Source of the DNA: Brevibacterium antiquum
GTDB taxonomy: Bacteria; Actinomycetota; Actinomycetes; Actinomycetales; Brevibacteriaceae
NCBI RefSeq assembly: GCF_016107655.1
Contig: NZ_JABASX010000008.1
Span: forward strand, 62,001 to 126,000
Direction: 5' to 3'
Length of the DNA stretch: 64,000 nucleotides
The translations under genes and the position numbers were made by a program. A model generated the notes under the pieces. That model had not been told where the DNA came from and searched no databases. It saw only the letters and a program-made list of their open reading frames with translations. Of this stretch, positions 35,514 to 44,751 are shown piece after piece; position 1 is the first letter of the stretch, and every line of letters starts with the position of its first letter.

Positions 35514-38500
35514 TCAGTGCTTCGGTTCCTCTCCCGTGTCGGGGCGCTCACTGTGGTCAGGACGCTCAACCGCGGTGTCCGAAGCCGACGATGATGCCTC
35601 GGTGGGTTCGGCTGTGGCCAGCGACCCCACCTCGGCGGTGGTGTCCGTCTGAGCTTCTGAGCGCGCATGATCCGCAGAGCCCGGACGCTGCGCGGCTCTC
35701 GCCTCGGCGACGTCGAGGACCTGGCCGCGGGCCATGTTCTTCACGTGCTTCTTCTCTCCGCGACGTTCCTTCGCCCCTTCGAGCAGGAGGTAGAGGACAG
35801 GTACGAGGATGAGCGTGAGCAGAGTCGAGCTGACGAGACCGCCGATGACGACGATCGCCAGCGGCTTCGAGATGAACACTCCCCCGCCGGTCAGGCCCAG
35901 CGCCATCGGCACGAGCGCGAAGATGGTCGCTGCCGCAGTCATGAGGATCGGGCGATAGCGCAGTCTGGCGCCGTGGACGATGGCCGCGCGCAAGTCGACG
36001 CCCCGCGCCCTGAAGTGGTTGATCAGGTCGATGAGCACGATCGCGTTGGTGACCACGATGCCGATGAGCATGAGCAGACCGATCATCGAGGTCAGGCCCA
36101 GCGGAGTATCCGTCAGCAGTGACAGCGCGATGGATCCGGTGGCCGCGAACGGGATCGAAACCAGGAGGATCAACGGCTGCAGCAGCGACTTGAACGTGGC
36201 GACCATGATGACGAACACGATGAGGATCGCGGCGAGCATGGCCAGGCCCAGCTGGGAGAACGCTTCGTTCTGCTCCTGCGTGGCACCACCGGTGTCGACG
36301 CTGACCGAGTCGGGGATGTCAACCTCGCCCAGCGCGGACTGCACATCGGCGGACACGGTGCCCAGGTCATCGCCGGCAGGGGTCACCGACACGGTGGTCG
36401 ATCGCTGCGAATCCGTGTGACGGATCGTCGGCGCGGTCTTGACCTCTTTCACCTCGGCGACGTCACTGAGATCGATGAACCGAGGCTCAGACGTCGGTGC
36501 CGGAGCGCCTGCCATGGCGCCCGGGTCACCAGCGGCACCGGCGTCGCCACCAGCTCCACCGCCGGCACCCGCTCCTCCGGCAGCGCCCGTTCCTCCGGCA
36601 GCGCCCGCGCCGCCTTCGGCTTCTCCGGCATCACCGGCTCCGCCCGCAGCTCCGGCACCACCGTCTGCTGCACCAGCAGCACCAGCAGCGCCGGCGCCAC
36701 CGGCGGGGGCGGTCTCCTTCGGCGTGCCGGGGATCTTGAGGTCGCGCAGTTCGTCGACCGTGTCGGCGTTGCGGTCGAAGAGCAGCACCGAATGCGACAC
36801 GTTGTCGATGACGACCTCACCGATGTTCTGGCCGTGCATCGCCCGCTGCACGTACTGGCCGATGGTGGCTTCCGTGAGATTCTCCTCGGCTGCCTTCTCA
36901 TGATCGACTTTGACCTCGATCACGGGCTGGACGGCTTCGAGGTCGCTGGTCACCGACTGGGTGCCCGAGACGCCTTCGAGCTTGTCCGTGACTGCCTTCG
37001 TCGCATCGTCGAGCTCTTCGGCATCCGAAGCCGAGAGCGTGACGTCGATGGTCTGAGCGCCGGGCATCGAGCTCTGGCTCTGCACCTCGACCGTTCCCAC
37101 ATCCCCCAGATCGTCGAATTCCTTCTGCAGCTCATCGGAGATCGACTGGGCCGAGACGCCCGATTTGGAGTTGACGGTGTAGGTGCCGGTGAGTGCCGAA
37201 TCATCGGTGAACCCGAAGTTCGAGCCCCCGACGGAGAGCTGATAGGACTCGACATCGCTGTTGTCTTTGAGCACCTTCTCGACCGATTCTGCCTGCTTCG
37301 AGGCCTCATCGAGATCGGTGCCGGGGTCGAAGGTCTGCGAGACCTGCAGGCTGTCCTGGCCGGTGTCGCCGAAGAGCTCGGTCTTCAGCTGCGGGACCAT
37401 CGCTCCCGTTCCGACGAGGAGGAGGACCGCCACGAGGATCATCACGACCGGATGCTTGGTGGAGAAGGAGATCACCGGCATATAGGTCTTCTGCAGTCGC
37501 GTCACCGGCGTATGCATGCCGGCAAGCTCATCGACCTCGCCGGTCCCCTCCGCAGTGGAGTCGACGCCTGACCCCGCCGAGGCGGTGGCGGCACTCGCAG
37601 TCGTGGACTCGGTGCCGGGCTCGTCATGGCGTCCGGCGGTGAGGATGTCCTGCTTCTTGGACGCCTTCTTCGCGGCCCTGTTCTCGCTCTTCCATTCGGA
37701 GAGCATGCCTTTGCGATTGCGGCGGATCTCCTTCTTCTCCGCGCGGGTGAGCTTGACCTTCGCCTCACGCTGCCTCAGGAACCAGTAGGCGAGGACGGGC
37801 ACGATCGTCAGCGCCACGAACAGGCTCGAGAGCAGGGCGATGGTGGCTGTCAGGGCGAAGGGTCGGAACATCTCGCCGGTCTGGCCGGAGACGAAGGCCA
37901 GCGGCAGGAATACGGCGACGGTCGTCAGCGTGGAGGCGGTGATGGCCCCGGAGACTTCGGAGACTGCGGCGAGGATGTTCGCGAACTTCTCACCACCCGC
38001 TGCGTGCCGTCGTCGGATCGCCTCGATGACGACGATCGAATCGTCGACGACGCGTCCGACGGAGATCGTCAGAGCACCCAGGGTCAGCATGTTCAGGGTC
38101 TCACCGCCCATCCACAGACCGACCATGGCGATGAGCAGTGAGAGCGGAATCGAGATCGCCGTGATGATCGTGGCGCGCACCGAGAGCAGGAACACGAGGA
38201 TGACGAGGACCGCGAAGAACAGCCCCAGTCCGCCTTCGACGAGCAGATCGTGGATCGACTGCTCGATGAATGGTGCCTGGTCGAAGGCGGAGACGAACTC
38301 CGTGTCCTCCCCCATCGACTTCTCAAGATCGGGCAGCTTCTGGGCCACAGCATCGGAGACGTCAACGGTGTTGGCGTCGGATTCCTTCATGATCGACACC
38401 GACAGTGATGGCTGTCCGTTGGTGCGCGAGATCGATTCCACGGGCTGGTTCTCGATCGTGACGTCGGCGACGTCGGAGAGCTTGATCGGGTCGTCCTTGC

Positions 38501-39236
38501 CGCTGATGACGAGATCCTTGATGGCATCCACGGAGCGGATGCGGGTGCCGACCTCGACCGGCGCGGTACCCTCATCGCTCTTCAATTCGCCCGCCGAGGT
38601 GGGGATTCCGTTGGACTGGAGGATGCCGGCGATCTCGTCGAGGTTGGCTCCCTCGTCCTCGAGGTCGTCGCGCCGGATGGTGACCTCAACCTGTTTGGTC
38701 TTCGCACCGGCGATCATGACCTGGGAGACGCCGTCGATCTTCTTCAGTTCGGGTTCGGCGATGTCGTTGAGGTTGGCAGCGAGTTTGTCCTCATCGGCGT
38801 CCGAGGTCACGGACAGTGCGAGGACGGGGATGTCATCGGTTCCGGCCGTGTTCACGGTGGGTTCGACACCGTCGGGAAGAGTGGCCTGAACCTGTGAGAC
38901 CGCACGTTGGAGGGACTTCACAACATCGTCGGAGTCCTCACCGTACTCGGTGCTCACAGTGATCGAGGAGCTGCCTGCCGAAGAGGTCGAAGTCATGTCC
39001 TCGACTTCAGGCAGGGCCGTCAGCGCACCTTCGAGAGGATCGGTGACCTCTTGTTCGACGGCTTCGGGAGTCGCACCCTCATACGAGGCGGTGACCGTGG
39101 CCTGCGGGTTCTCAAGAGAGGGGAACAGCTCCTGTTTGAGCGCTCCCGCCCCGATGATGCCGAAGATGATGGCGACGACTGAGATGAGCGCAATGAGTGC
39201 GCGGTTCTTCAGGCTCAAACGGGTCAGAAAACTCAC
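35514..39236 (-). CDS. RND (HAE1/AcrB-type) efflux transporter with Gly/Ala-rich insertion
   Basis: About 1240 residues, longer than the usual ~1050. It has two halves, each with a helix (LIALISVVAIIFGIIGAGAL at the start), a large extracytoplasmic domain, then five further helices; the relay-site region GRVVDDSIVVIEAIRRR in TM4 and FVIMVATFKSLLQPLILLVS later are typical. RND pumps use the proton gradient to expel drugs or lipids. A ~75-residue Gly/Ala-rich insert lies in the second extracytoplasmic domain (about 36490-36716), and a basic/polar linker joins the halves. Start: GTG at 39236 with AAGAGAG upstream; an ATG at 39263 is in frame. No periplasmic adaptor gene is adjacent, as normal for actinobacteria. 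Confidence 0.9.
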   Translation of the reverse strand: MSFLTRLSLKNRALIALISVVAIIFGIIGAGALKQELFPSLENPQATVTASYEGATPEAVEQEVTDPLEGALTALPEVEDMTSTSSAGSSSITVSTEYGEDSDDVVKSLQRAVSQVQATLPDGVEPTVNTAGTDDIPVLALSVTSDADEDKLAANLNDIAEPELKKIDGVSQVMIAGAKTKQVEVTIRRDDLEDEGANLDEIAGILQSNGIPTSAGELKSDEGTAPVEVGTRIRSVDAIKDLVISGKDDPIKLSDVADVTIENQPVESISRTNGQPSLSVSIMKESDANTVDVSDAVAQKLPDLEKSMGEDTEFVSAFDQAPFIEQSIHDLLVEGGLGLFFAVLVILVFLLSVRATIITAISIPLSLLIAMVGLWMGGETLNMLTLGALTISVGRVVDDSIVVIEAIRRRHAAGGEKFANILAAVSEVSGAITASTLTTVAVFLPLAFVSGQTGEMFRPFALTATIALLSSLFVALTIVPVLAYWFLRQREAKVKLTRAEKKEIRRNRKGMLSEWKSENRAAKKASKKQDILTAGRHDEPGTESTTASAATASAGSGVDSTAEGTGEVDELAGMHTPVTRLQKTYMPVISFSTKHPVVMILVAVLLLVGTGAMVPQLKTELFGDTGQDSLQVSQTFDPGTDLDEASKQAESVEKVLKDNSDVESYQLSVGGSNFGFTDDSALTGTYTVNSKSGVSAQSISDELQKEFDDLGDVGTVEVQSQSSMPGAQTIDVTLSASDAEELDDATKAVTDKLEGVSGTQSVTSDLEAVQPVIEVKVDHEKAAEENLTEATIGQYVQRAMHGQNIGEVVIDNVSHSVLLFDRNADTVDELRDLKIPGTPKETAPAGGAGAAGAAGAADGGAGAAGGAGDAGEAEGGAGAAGGTGAAGGAGAGGGAGGDAGAAGDPGAMAGAPAPTSEPRFIDLSDVAEVKEVKTAPTIRHTDSQRSTTVSVTPAGDDLGTVSADVQSALGEVDIPDSVSVDTGGATQEQNEAFSQLGLAMLAAILIVFVIMVATFKSLLQPLILLVSIPFAATGSIALSLLTDTPLGLTSMIGLLMLIGIVVTNAIVLIDLINHFRARGVDLRAAIVHGARLRYRPILMTAAATIFALVPMALGLTGGGVFISKPLAIVVIGGLVSSTLLTLILVPVLYLLLEGAKERRGEKKHVKNMARGQVLDVAEARAAQRPGSADHARSEAQTDTTAEVGSLATAEPTEASSSASDTAVERPDHSERPDTGEEPKH

Positions 39237-39307
39237 GTGGTGACTCTCTTGTCGGTGACGCATGCGCAGGGATCGCCTGCAGGGGATGGTGCTCCGTGGA
39301 CCAATAT

Positions 39308-39322
39308 TAGTGATTCACACTA
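39308..39322. promoter_or_regulatory. Dyad TAGTG-N5-CACTA upstream of the RND pump gene
   Basis: A 5-bp perfect inverted repeat with 5-nt spacer, 72-86 bases before the RND start, in an AT-rich stretch containing likely promoter elements. A TetR- or MarR-like repressor site would have this size; no regulator gene is adjacent. Confidence 0.35.
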
Positions 39323-39367
39323 TCCAAATCACGTGAGCAGACCCTGAGCGCCCGGGCACTGCCGAGC

Positions 39368-40678
39368 TCAGCTCAGATCGTCCTCAATCCGCTCGTTCTG
39401 CTCCGCTTGGCGCACCACCCGCGGCCGGGTCTCACGACCGGTGATCCAGTACGCAGCGGCCAGGATGCCGAGGACACCTGTGGCCATGAATGCCCAGGAG
39501 TAGTCGAAGTGGTCGACGACGGCACCGGCGATGACGGGGCCGAGGATTGCTCCCGCGTCGAGCGCCATCTGGTACTTCGCCAGGACGCGACCGCCCTTGC
39601 GATCGCGTCCGATGACATCGGCAACGGTGGCCTGCTGGGCGGGATTGGCCAATCCTGAGCCGATTCCGGCGATGACGGAGAGGAGGAAGAACAGCCAGAT
39701 CGAATCGGTGAACGCCAGCGCCGAGGTGGTCACGCCGAGGACGAGCAGGCCCCATTGGATGAAGGGTTTGCGTCCATAGGTGTCAGCGAATCTGCCGACG
39801 ACGGTGACCGCCGAAGCATTGCCGATCGCGAACATCGTCAGGGCCAGACCGGCGACCGCGGTGTCGGCCTTGAGCGCTTGGATGGCGAAGAGCGGGTAGA
39901 TGGCCACACGGATGCCCATGGCCGACCAGCCTTGGACGAAGGCAGAGATCAGGGCGGCGCGGTAGGCAGAGTCCTGCCACGCCTGTTTGAACGTCATCAC
40001 CTCCATCTGCGTCTCGTCCTTCGTTGCTTCCAGGCGTGCGCGTCCGAGTTTGGTCGAGGAGCCTTCTGAGGCGGTGGAGGCGAGGAAGATGCGAACGACG
40101 ATGGCGGCGATGAGGAGCCCGACGGCGTAGATGATGAACGGGATGCGCATGCCCCATCCGGCCATCGCACCGCCGAGGACGGGGCCGGCGATATTGCCGA
40201 CGAGGAAGGCCGTGGCATAGGTGCTCGAGGCCTTGGCGCGGGCGTCGATCGGGGCCAGCCGGATGATCAGGGCCATCGCTGAGACTGTGAACATCGTTGA
40301 GCCGATGCCTCCCAGACCACGGAAGATCAGCAGCTGCCAGTAGTTCTGGGCGAAGGCGACGGCTGCGGTGGAGGCGGCGACGATGAGGAGACCGGAGATG
40401 TAGATGCGGCGTTCGCCGAAGGCGTCGACGAGGCGTCCGGAGGACGGTGAGAACACGAACCGGAAGAAGGCGAAGGAGGAGACCACGATCGTGGCGGCAG
40501 TGACTCCGAAGTTGAAGCTCGCCGCGAACTGCGGAAGCACGGGGGCGATGATGCCGTAGCCAAGAGCCACGATGAAGGCCGCCGCGACGAGGACGTAGAT
40601 CTCCTTCGGCAGACGGCGCGAGGCAACGGTCGACTCTGCCTGTTCGCCGTTGTTCGTCGAGTTGTCGTCGTTTGTCAC
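39368..40678 (-). CDS. MFS transporter (DHA1-like drug efflux type)
   Basis: A 436-residue protein with twelve predicted membrane helices. The segment PSSGRLVDAFGERRIYISGLL matches the MFS loop 2-3 signature (G-x-L-x-D-x-x-G-x-R), repeated in the second half as VVGRFADTYGRKPFIQWGLL. It begins by overlapping the nitroreductase stop as ATGA, so the two are co-translated. Multidrug export is a usual role; the substrate is not known. Confidence 0.85.
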   Translation of the reverse strand: MTNDDNSTNNGEQAESTVASRRLPKEIYVLVAAAFIVALGYGIIAPVLPQFAASFNFGVTAATIVVSSFAFFRFVFSPSSGRLVDAFGERRIYISGLLIVAASTAAVAFAQNYWQLLIFRGLGGIGSTMFTVSAMALIIRLAPIDARAKASSTYATAFLVGNIAGPVLGGAMAGWGMRIPFIIYAVGLLIAAIVVRIFLASTASEGSSTKLGRARLEATKDETQMEVMTFKQAWQDSAYRAALISAFVQGWSAMGIRVAIYPLFAIQALKADTAVAGLALTMFAIGNASAVTVVGRFADTYGRKPFIQWGLLVLGVTTSALAFTDSIWLFFLLSVIAGIGSGLANPAQQATVADVIGRDRKGGRVLAKYQMALDAGAILGPVIAGAVVDHFDYSWAFMATGVLGILAAAYWITGRETRPRVVRQAEQNERIEDDLS

Positions 40679-41493
40679 AGGGTATCGAGGAACTGCTCGG
40701 GGTCCGGCAGTGGTCGGGTGCTGTTGACCATGCGCTGTCGGTAGCGTTCGGGGACCGCCCCGATGTAGAGCCAGCCCATGAGCAGTTCCTTGTCCTTAAG
40801 CCTGTGGAGTCTGCGCACGGCAGGTTCGTTCGTGAGGTTTCCGCTGCGCCACATGACGCCCCAACCTGCCTGCCACAGAGCGAGTTCGAGCAGGTGACCT
40901 GCTCCGGCCGCTGTGGCGTGCTGTTCCCATTCGGGAACCTTGGGGTTGTCCTGCGGTGCGGCGACGAGTGCCAGGAGGAGTTCTGCCCGCAGCGGCTTCT
41001 CGTTGATCTCACCGGACTTCCGGTGCACCCCACCCGCTTCGTCGAGGGCCGCGCCGAGACGGATCCTGTCCTCACCGCGGATGATGATGAACCGCCAGGG
41101 CTTGAGCCCCTTGTGATCGGCGACCGAGGAGACTGCGTGGATGAGTTCGCGCAGGTCGGAGTCGTTGGGTGTCTCCGGGTCCAGTTTTGAGATCGAACGT
41201 CGAGTCGAGATCGCGTGCAGGACAGGGTCGGCGACGATGTCGATGGAACTCGGCGCCGAATAGTCCGGACCCAGTCGGGGCGAGGGAAGCGCCGTCTGCT
41301 CATCCGGTGCCGGTGCCGCTGCTGATGTCTCTTCAGCGCTTGGACCCGCGGCCAGCTTCTTCGCCCAGGGGCCGGTCTCGCCGTCGAGGAAGTGGGCGCG
41401 CACGCGCCCCTTCGTCACCTCGCAGGCACCGTCGCTCTTCGGCTTCTTCCTCTTCGAGCCGCGATGCTCAGACGAGTCTTTGTGTTTCGACAT
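40675..41493 (-). CDS. Nitroreductase-family flavoprotein with a basic N-terminal extension
   Basis: A 272-residue protein whose last ~185 residues are a nitroreductase/FMN-reductase fold: VLHAISTRRSISKLDPETPN at the start, DHKGLKPWRFIIIRGEDRIRLG in the middle and LLMGWLYIGAVPERYRQR near the end. FMN-dependent reduction of nitroaromatics or quinones is typical. The first ~85 residues (KHKDSSEHRGSKRKKPKSDG...) are charged, then Ala/Pro-rich and not part of the fold. Its ATG directly follows the msrA stop and its end overlaps the MFS gene. Confidence 0.8.
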   Translation of the reverse strand: MSKHKDSSEHRGSKRKKPKSDGACEVTKGRVRAHFLDGETGPWAKKLAAGPSAEETSAAAPAPDEQTALPSPRLGPDYSAPSSIDIVADPVLHAISTRRSISKLDPETPNDSDLRELIHAVSSVADHKGLKPWRFIIIRGEDRIRLGAALDEAGGVHRKSGEINEKPLRAELLLALVAAPQDNPKVPEWEQHATAAGAGHLLELALWQAGWGVMWRSGNLTNEPAVRRLHRLKDKELLMGWLYIGAVPERYRQRMVNSTRPLPDPEQFLDTL

Positions 41494-42024
41494 TCAGCTC
41501 ACCCAATCCGCAAACGCCTCCCGTGCATGGGACAGCTTCGGATCAATGATGACACGGCAGTACCCGTTGTTGCGGTTCTCGGTGTAGAAGTCCTGGTGGA
41601 CAGCCTCGGCGGTGTGGAAGATGCCCAAGGGTTCAAGCGTCGTGACGATCGGAGCCTCGAAGATCCCCTGTGCCTCGGCGATCGCGGCCTCGAAGCGCGC
41701 CTTCTCCTCTTCGTCGGCGTAGAACATGGCCGACCGGTACTGGGTGCCGACGTCGTAGCCCTGAGCATTGAGGCTCGTGGGGTCGTGTCCGGTGAAGAAG
41801 AGGCCCAGGATGACGCTTTCCGGGACGATCTCCGGATCGAATGTCACCTGCAGCGCCTCAGCATGACCCGAGGTGCCTGAACAGACTTCACGGTAATGCG
41901 GATTCGGCGTATGCCCTCCGGTGTATCCGGAGATCACCGAGGTGACTCCGGTGGTCCGCTGGTAGACGGCGTCGAGGCACCAGAAGCATCCGGCGCCCAA
42001 GGTCAGGGTACGAAGTTCACTCAT
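41494..42024 (-). CDS. msrA: Peptide methionine-(S)-sulfoxide reductase MsrA
   Basis: About 176 residues repairing oxidised methionine. The catalytic loop GAGCFWCLDAVYQ holds the nucleophilic Cys with a second Cys two residues later; SGYTGGHTPNPHYREVCSG and FFTGHDPTSLNAQGYDVGTQYRS are further MsrA signatures. GCFWC in place of GCFWG is a known variant. The frame opens at 42039; I use 42024, which gives the start MSELRTLTL usual for the family. It is in a minus-strand run def - msrA - nitroreductase - MFS with no gap between the last three. Confidence 0.92.
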   Translation of the reverse strand: MSELRTLTLGAGCFWCLDAVYQRTTGVTSVISGYTGGHTPNPHYREVCSGTSGHAEALQVTFDPEIVPESVILGLFFTGHDPTSLNAQGYDVGTQYRSAMFYADEEEKARFEAAIAEAQGIFEAPIVTTLEPLGIFHTAEAVHQDFYTENRNNGYCRVIIDPKLSHAREAFADWVS

Positions 42025-42067
42025 ATCCCGTACAACCATGATGTGTGCGAGTTATTCCCGGTCGAGT

Positions 42068-42739
42068 TCACATGAGCATGCCGCTGGGCAGGGTGAACCC
42101 GAGCTCGGCGGCGGCTTTCTGTGTGGAAGGCTGGCTCCAGAACCTCGCGACCGAGGTGTTCGTCGACAAGGATCGCATCTCTGCCTTGTCCAGGAACATG
42201 ACGCCTTCGAGGTGATCGGTCTCGTGGGCGACGATGCGTGCCGACCAACCGGAGACCACCTCGGCGATGGGCGTGCCGTTGAGGTCCTCGCCTCGCAGTT
42301 CGATCTCGCGGGGACGAGCCACGACGGCCTGGTAGCCGGGGATCGACAGGCAGCCTTCGAAGAAGGCGACGTCCTCGGAGGTGGCGGGGGTGTAGCCGGC
42401 ATTGAGCACGACGCGCAGGGGCATCGGGGTCCGCTGCCGCACCTCGGCGGTCTCAGGGTCGAGACTTCCGGGGTCTTCGGCCACGAACATCGACAGACCG
42501 ATGCCCACCTGCGGACCAGCCAATCCCACGCCTGGGGCGGCGAGCATGGTCGCTCGCATCACCTCAGCGAGCTGAGCCAGTTCCGCATCATCGACCTGCC
42601 CGTCGAAGGGGCGAGTCACCGAGCGCAGGATCGGGTCGCCGGCCTCGACGATCGGGGCCACTCCCCCGCCTGCCTCTGCCGCGGCGAGCACGGAACGGAT
42701 CTGGGCGGCGATGAGCGCATCGGCGTCATTCATGGTCAT
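42068..42739 (-). CDS. def: Peptide deformylase
   Basis: A 223-residue metalloenzyme removing the formyl group from initiator methionine. All three motifs are seen: GVGLAGPQVG (motif 1), EGCLSIPG with the metal-binding Cys (motif 2) and HETDHLEG near residue 170 with both metal His and the catalytic Glu (motif 3). The ~35-residue N-terminal and ~40-residue C-terminal extensions are normal for actinobacteria. ATG codons at 42739 and 42733 are both usable. It begins 16 bases after the citE-like gene. Confidence 0.94.
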   Translation of the reverse strand: MTMNDADALIAAQIRSVLAAAEAGGGVAPIVEAGDPILRSVTRPFDGQVDDAELAQLAEVMRATMLAAPGVGLAGPQVGIGLSMFVAEDPGSLDPETAEVRQRTPMPLRVVLNAGYTPATSEDVAFFEGCLSIPGYQAVVARPREIELRGEDLNGTPIAEVVSGWSARIVAHETDHLEGVMFLDKAEMRSLSTNTSVARFWSQPSTQKAAAELGFTLPSGMLM

Positions 42740-42755
42740 GTCCCTTTCGACCGGC

Positions 42756-43571
42756 TCACACGTCCCGGGCGACGATGAGCTCGGCGTGTTTGAGCAGGGG
42801 CGCGTCGATCATCTTGCCTTCGTAGGCGAAGGCGCCCTTCTCGGTCTTCGCGAGTTCGAGCACGGCCTTCGCCCAGGTCAGCTGCTCTTCGCTGGGGCGG
42901 AACGCATTGCGGACGACGGGAACGTGGTTGGGGTGGATGGAGACCTTGCCGCTGAAGCCGGACTGCACGGCGTCTTCGGCTTCCTCTCGCAGCCCGTCGA
43001 GGTCGGGGATGTTCGCCCAGATCGAGTCGAGGGCGAATCTTCCGTGTGCGCGGGCGGCCAGCAGGGTCGAGTTGCGCACGTGTTTGGCCACGTCGCGGTA
43101 GCCGCCCTCGGCAGTGCGCGACGATCCCCCGCCGAGGTCGGCGATGAGGTCCTCAGAACCCCACATGAGTGCGTAGGCGTTGGGCGCGGCGGCGATCTCG
43201 GCGACGTTGACCGCGCCCAGGGCCGTCTCGATCAGTGCGATGACCTGGTAGTCGCCGAGGACCGTGAGGTCTGAGGCGTGCTCGGACTTCGGCAGCATCA
43301 CGGCCGTGTACTCGGTCTTGGCGAGCATCTTGAGGTCCTCGCCGAGGTGCTCCGAATCCCGGGCATTGATGCGGACGACGGTGCGTGTGGGGTCGAGCGG
43401 ATAGTCGATGATCGCTTCGCGGGCGGTCGCCTTGTCGGCGTCGTTGACCGCGTCCTCGAGGTCGAGGATGACGATGTCGGAGCGTTCGGCCGCCTTCGTA
43501 TAGCGGTCGGGGCGGTCGCCGGGGACGAAGAGCCAGGCGGGTTTGAAGTCCAATGCCATCGTCGTGCTCAC
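42756..43571 (-). CDS. CitE-like CoA lyase (HpcH/HpaI aldolase family)
   Basis: A 271-residue TIM-barrel lyase. Typical blocks: WLFVPGDRPDRYTKAAERSD (phosphate/CoA end), VILDLEDAVNDADKATARE with the metal-binding acid, VRINARDSEHLGEDL and ALIETALGAVNVAEIA. The GTG start overlaps the MaoC stop as GTGA. In mycobacteria the citE-MaoC pair sits with accA1-accD1-fadE19 and the lyase acts in leucine and itaconate breakdown, cleaving hydroxymethylglutaryl-CoA or citramalyl-CoA. The same role is likely here because those partner genes lie at 49015-53883. True citrate lyase activity is unlikely: no alpha or gamma subunit is present. Confidence 0.87.
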   Translation of the reverse strand: MSTTMALDFKPAWLFVPGDRPDRYTKAAERSDIVILDLEDAVNDADKATAREAIIDYPLDPTRTVVRINARDSEHLGEDLKMLAKTEYTAVMLPKSEHASDLTVLGDYQVIALIETALGAVNVAEIAAAPNAYALMWGSEDLIADLGGGSSRTAEGGYRDVAKHVRNSTLLAARAHGRFALDSIWANIPDLDGLREEAEDAVQSGFSGKVSIHPNHVPVVRNAFRPSEEQLTWAKAVLELAKTEKGAFAYEGKMIDAPLLKHAELIVARDV

Positions 43572-44107
43572 TTTCCGGTTTCGGGCTGGGTCGGTTCAGT
43601 CTGCTGGGCGGCGTGCGCCACTGCTTCGTCGGCGTGGCTGGAGTCGAACATCATGGTCTGGCGCACGGCCTTGGCGACGAGGGTTCCGTCCTGGTTGTAG
43701 CCGCGGTGCTCGAGGGTCACGATGCCCTGGCCGGGCCGGGACTTCGAGTTGCGCTTATCGAGGATCGTCGTCTCCGCATACAGGGTGTCGCCGTGGAAGA
43801 GCGGGGCGGGGAAGGAGACCTCGGAGAAGCCGAGATTGCCCACGATCGTGCCCTGTGTCAGCTGCGTGACCGACAGACCGATGAGGGTGGAGAGGGTGAA
43901 CATCGAGTTGACGAGTCGTTGGCCGAAGGGCTCGGTCGCTGCGAAGGCTGCGTCAAGATGCAGGGCCTGCGTGTTCATGGTCACGGCGGTGAACCAGGTG
44001 TTGTCCGCTTCGGTGATGGTCCGGCCGGGCGCGTGCTTGTAGATCGCGCCGACTTCCATCTCGTCCAGCCACAGACCTCGTTGTTCGATGACCTTCTGCT
44101 CACTCAT
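43568..44107 (-). CDS. MaoC-family (R)-specific enoyl-CoA hydratase / dehydratase
   Basis: A 179-residue hot-dog-fold protein. The hydratase motif region is seen as GRTITEADNTWFTAVTMNTQALHLDAAFA, with the catalytic Asp and His, and LFHGDTLYAETTILDKRNSK later. It shares a stop/start overlap with the citE-like gene, so they make a coupled pair. By analogy with the mycobacterial leucine cluster it may hydrate 3-methylglutaconyl-CoA or a similar branched acyl-CoA; this is inferred from context. A mesaconyl-CoA hydratase role is an alternative. Confidence 0.85.
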   Translation of the reverse strand: MSEQKVIEQRGLWLDEMEVGAIYKHAPGRTITEADNTWFTAVTMNTQALHLDAAFAATEPFGQRLVNSMFTLSTLIGLSVTQLTQGTIVGNLGFSEVSFPAPLFHGDTLYAETTILDKRNSKSRPGQGIVTLEHRGYNQDGTLVAKAVRQTMMFDSSHADEAVAHAAQQTEPTQPETGK

Positions 44108-44192
44108 GCGTCACTCCTCTGTGTCACTGCTGATTGCTGTGTGTCTCTGACCACTTGTCGTGATGTGAGCTTATCGCCTGGGACCGAAGGAC

Positions 44193-44230
44193 AGGTGGCC
44201 CGGGTCCGTCTGTCCGAACCCGGGCCACCT
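44193..44230 (-). terminator. Hairpin terminator after the SRPBCC gene
   Basis: A perfect 13-bp stem (44193-44205 with 44218-44230) and 12-nt loop, ending 12 bases after the SRPBCC stop on the minus strand. No T tract follows, so it may act weakly or through Rho. Confidence 0.6.
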
Positions 44231-44242
44231 TCCGGAGGGGAT

Positions 44243-44728
44243 TCACCCAGCGACCTCGGCCTCGAAGACGTTGAAAGCGGAGGTCCATCCGTCAAAGACG
44301 CTGTCGACGGCGCCGGAGTCGCTCGGGAGCCCCGTGAGCGTAAAGGTCATCCGTGTCATCGCCTCGTCGATCTCCTCGAACTCGAGGCTGACAAGCGGCG
44401 ATAGGTCCTCCTCGCCCTGACTTCCCCACGTGAAGTCCAGTCGCCGAGGTGGATCGACGTGGCGGTACTTCCCACCGGCGGGAAACTCCTCACCGGTTTC
44501 GTCGACGATCATCGTATAGGCGTAGATTCCGCCCTCCCTGAGATCGACGCTCACCGAATCCCGCGGGGTATGCAGTCCCTCCGGGTGGTACCAGCGAGCC
44601 ATGACATCGGGGTTGATCCAGGCATCCCAGACCCGTTCGCGTGGTGCTGCGAAGTCACGGACGATGGTGAAGCCGGGTGCCTCAGCCGTTGCTGCTGTGC
44701 TGTTGGCGGACATGCTGTTCTGGTTCAT
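44243..44728 (-). CDS. SRPBCC / AHSA1-domain protein
   Basis: About 161 residues with the START/Bet v1-like fold: IVRDFAAPRERVWDAWINPDVMARWYHPEG at the front, EGGIYAYTMIVDETGEE and KYRHVDPPRRLDFTW in the middle. AHSA1-type proteins bind hydrophobic ligands, and are often encoded directly after an ArsR-family regulator, as here. AAGGAGGAGAACC just upstream of the ATG at 44728 is an excellent ribosome site; the frame opens at 44755, but those codons overlap the ArsR gene. Function unknown. Confidence 0.82.
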   Translation of the reverse strand: MNQNSMSANSTAATAEAPGFTIVRDFAAPRERVWDAWINPDVMARWYHPEGLHTPRDSVSVDLREGGIYAYTMIVDETGEEFPAGGKYRHVDPPRRLDFTWGSQGEEDLSPLVSLEFEEIDEAMTRMTFTLTGLPSDSGAVDSVFDGWTSAFNVFEAEVAG

Positions 44729-44751
44729 GATGGTTCTCCTCCTTGAGTCGA

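Noticed and set aside
39783..41303. A 506-codon minus-strand frame overlapping the MFS and nitroreductase genes
   Set aside because: It is an Arg/Ser/His-rich shadow frame on the same strand; the real genes have helices and family motifs and overlap by ATGA.
42756..43571. Citrate lyase beta subunit as the function of the CitE-like protein
   Set aside because: No alpha, gamma or accessory citrate lyase genes are present and the MaoC neighbour points to branched acyl-CoA metabolism.
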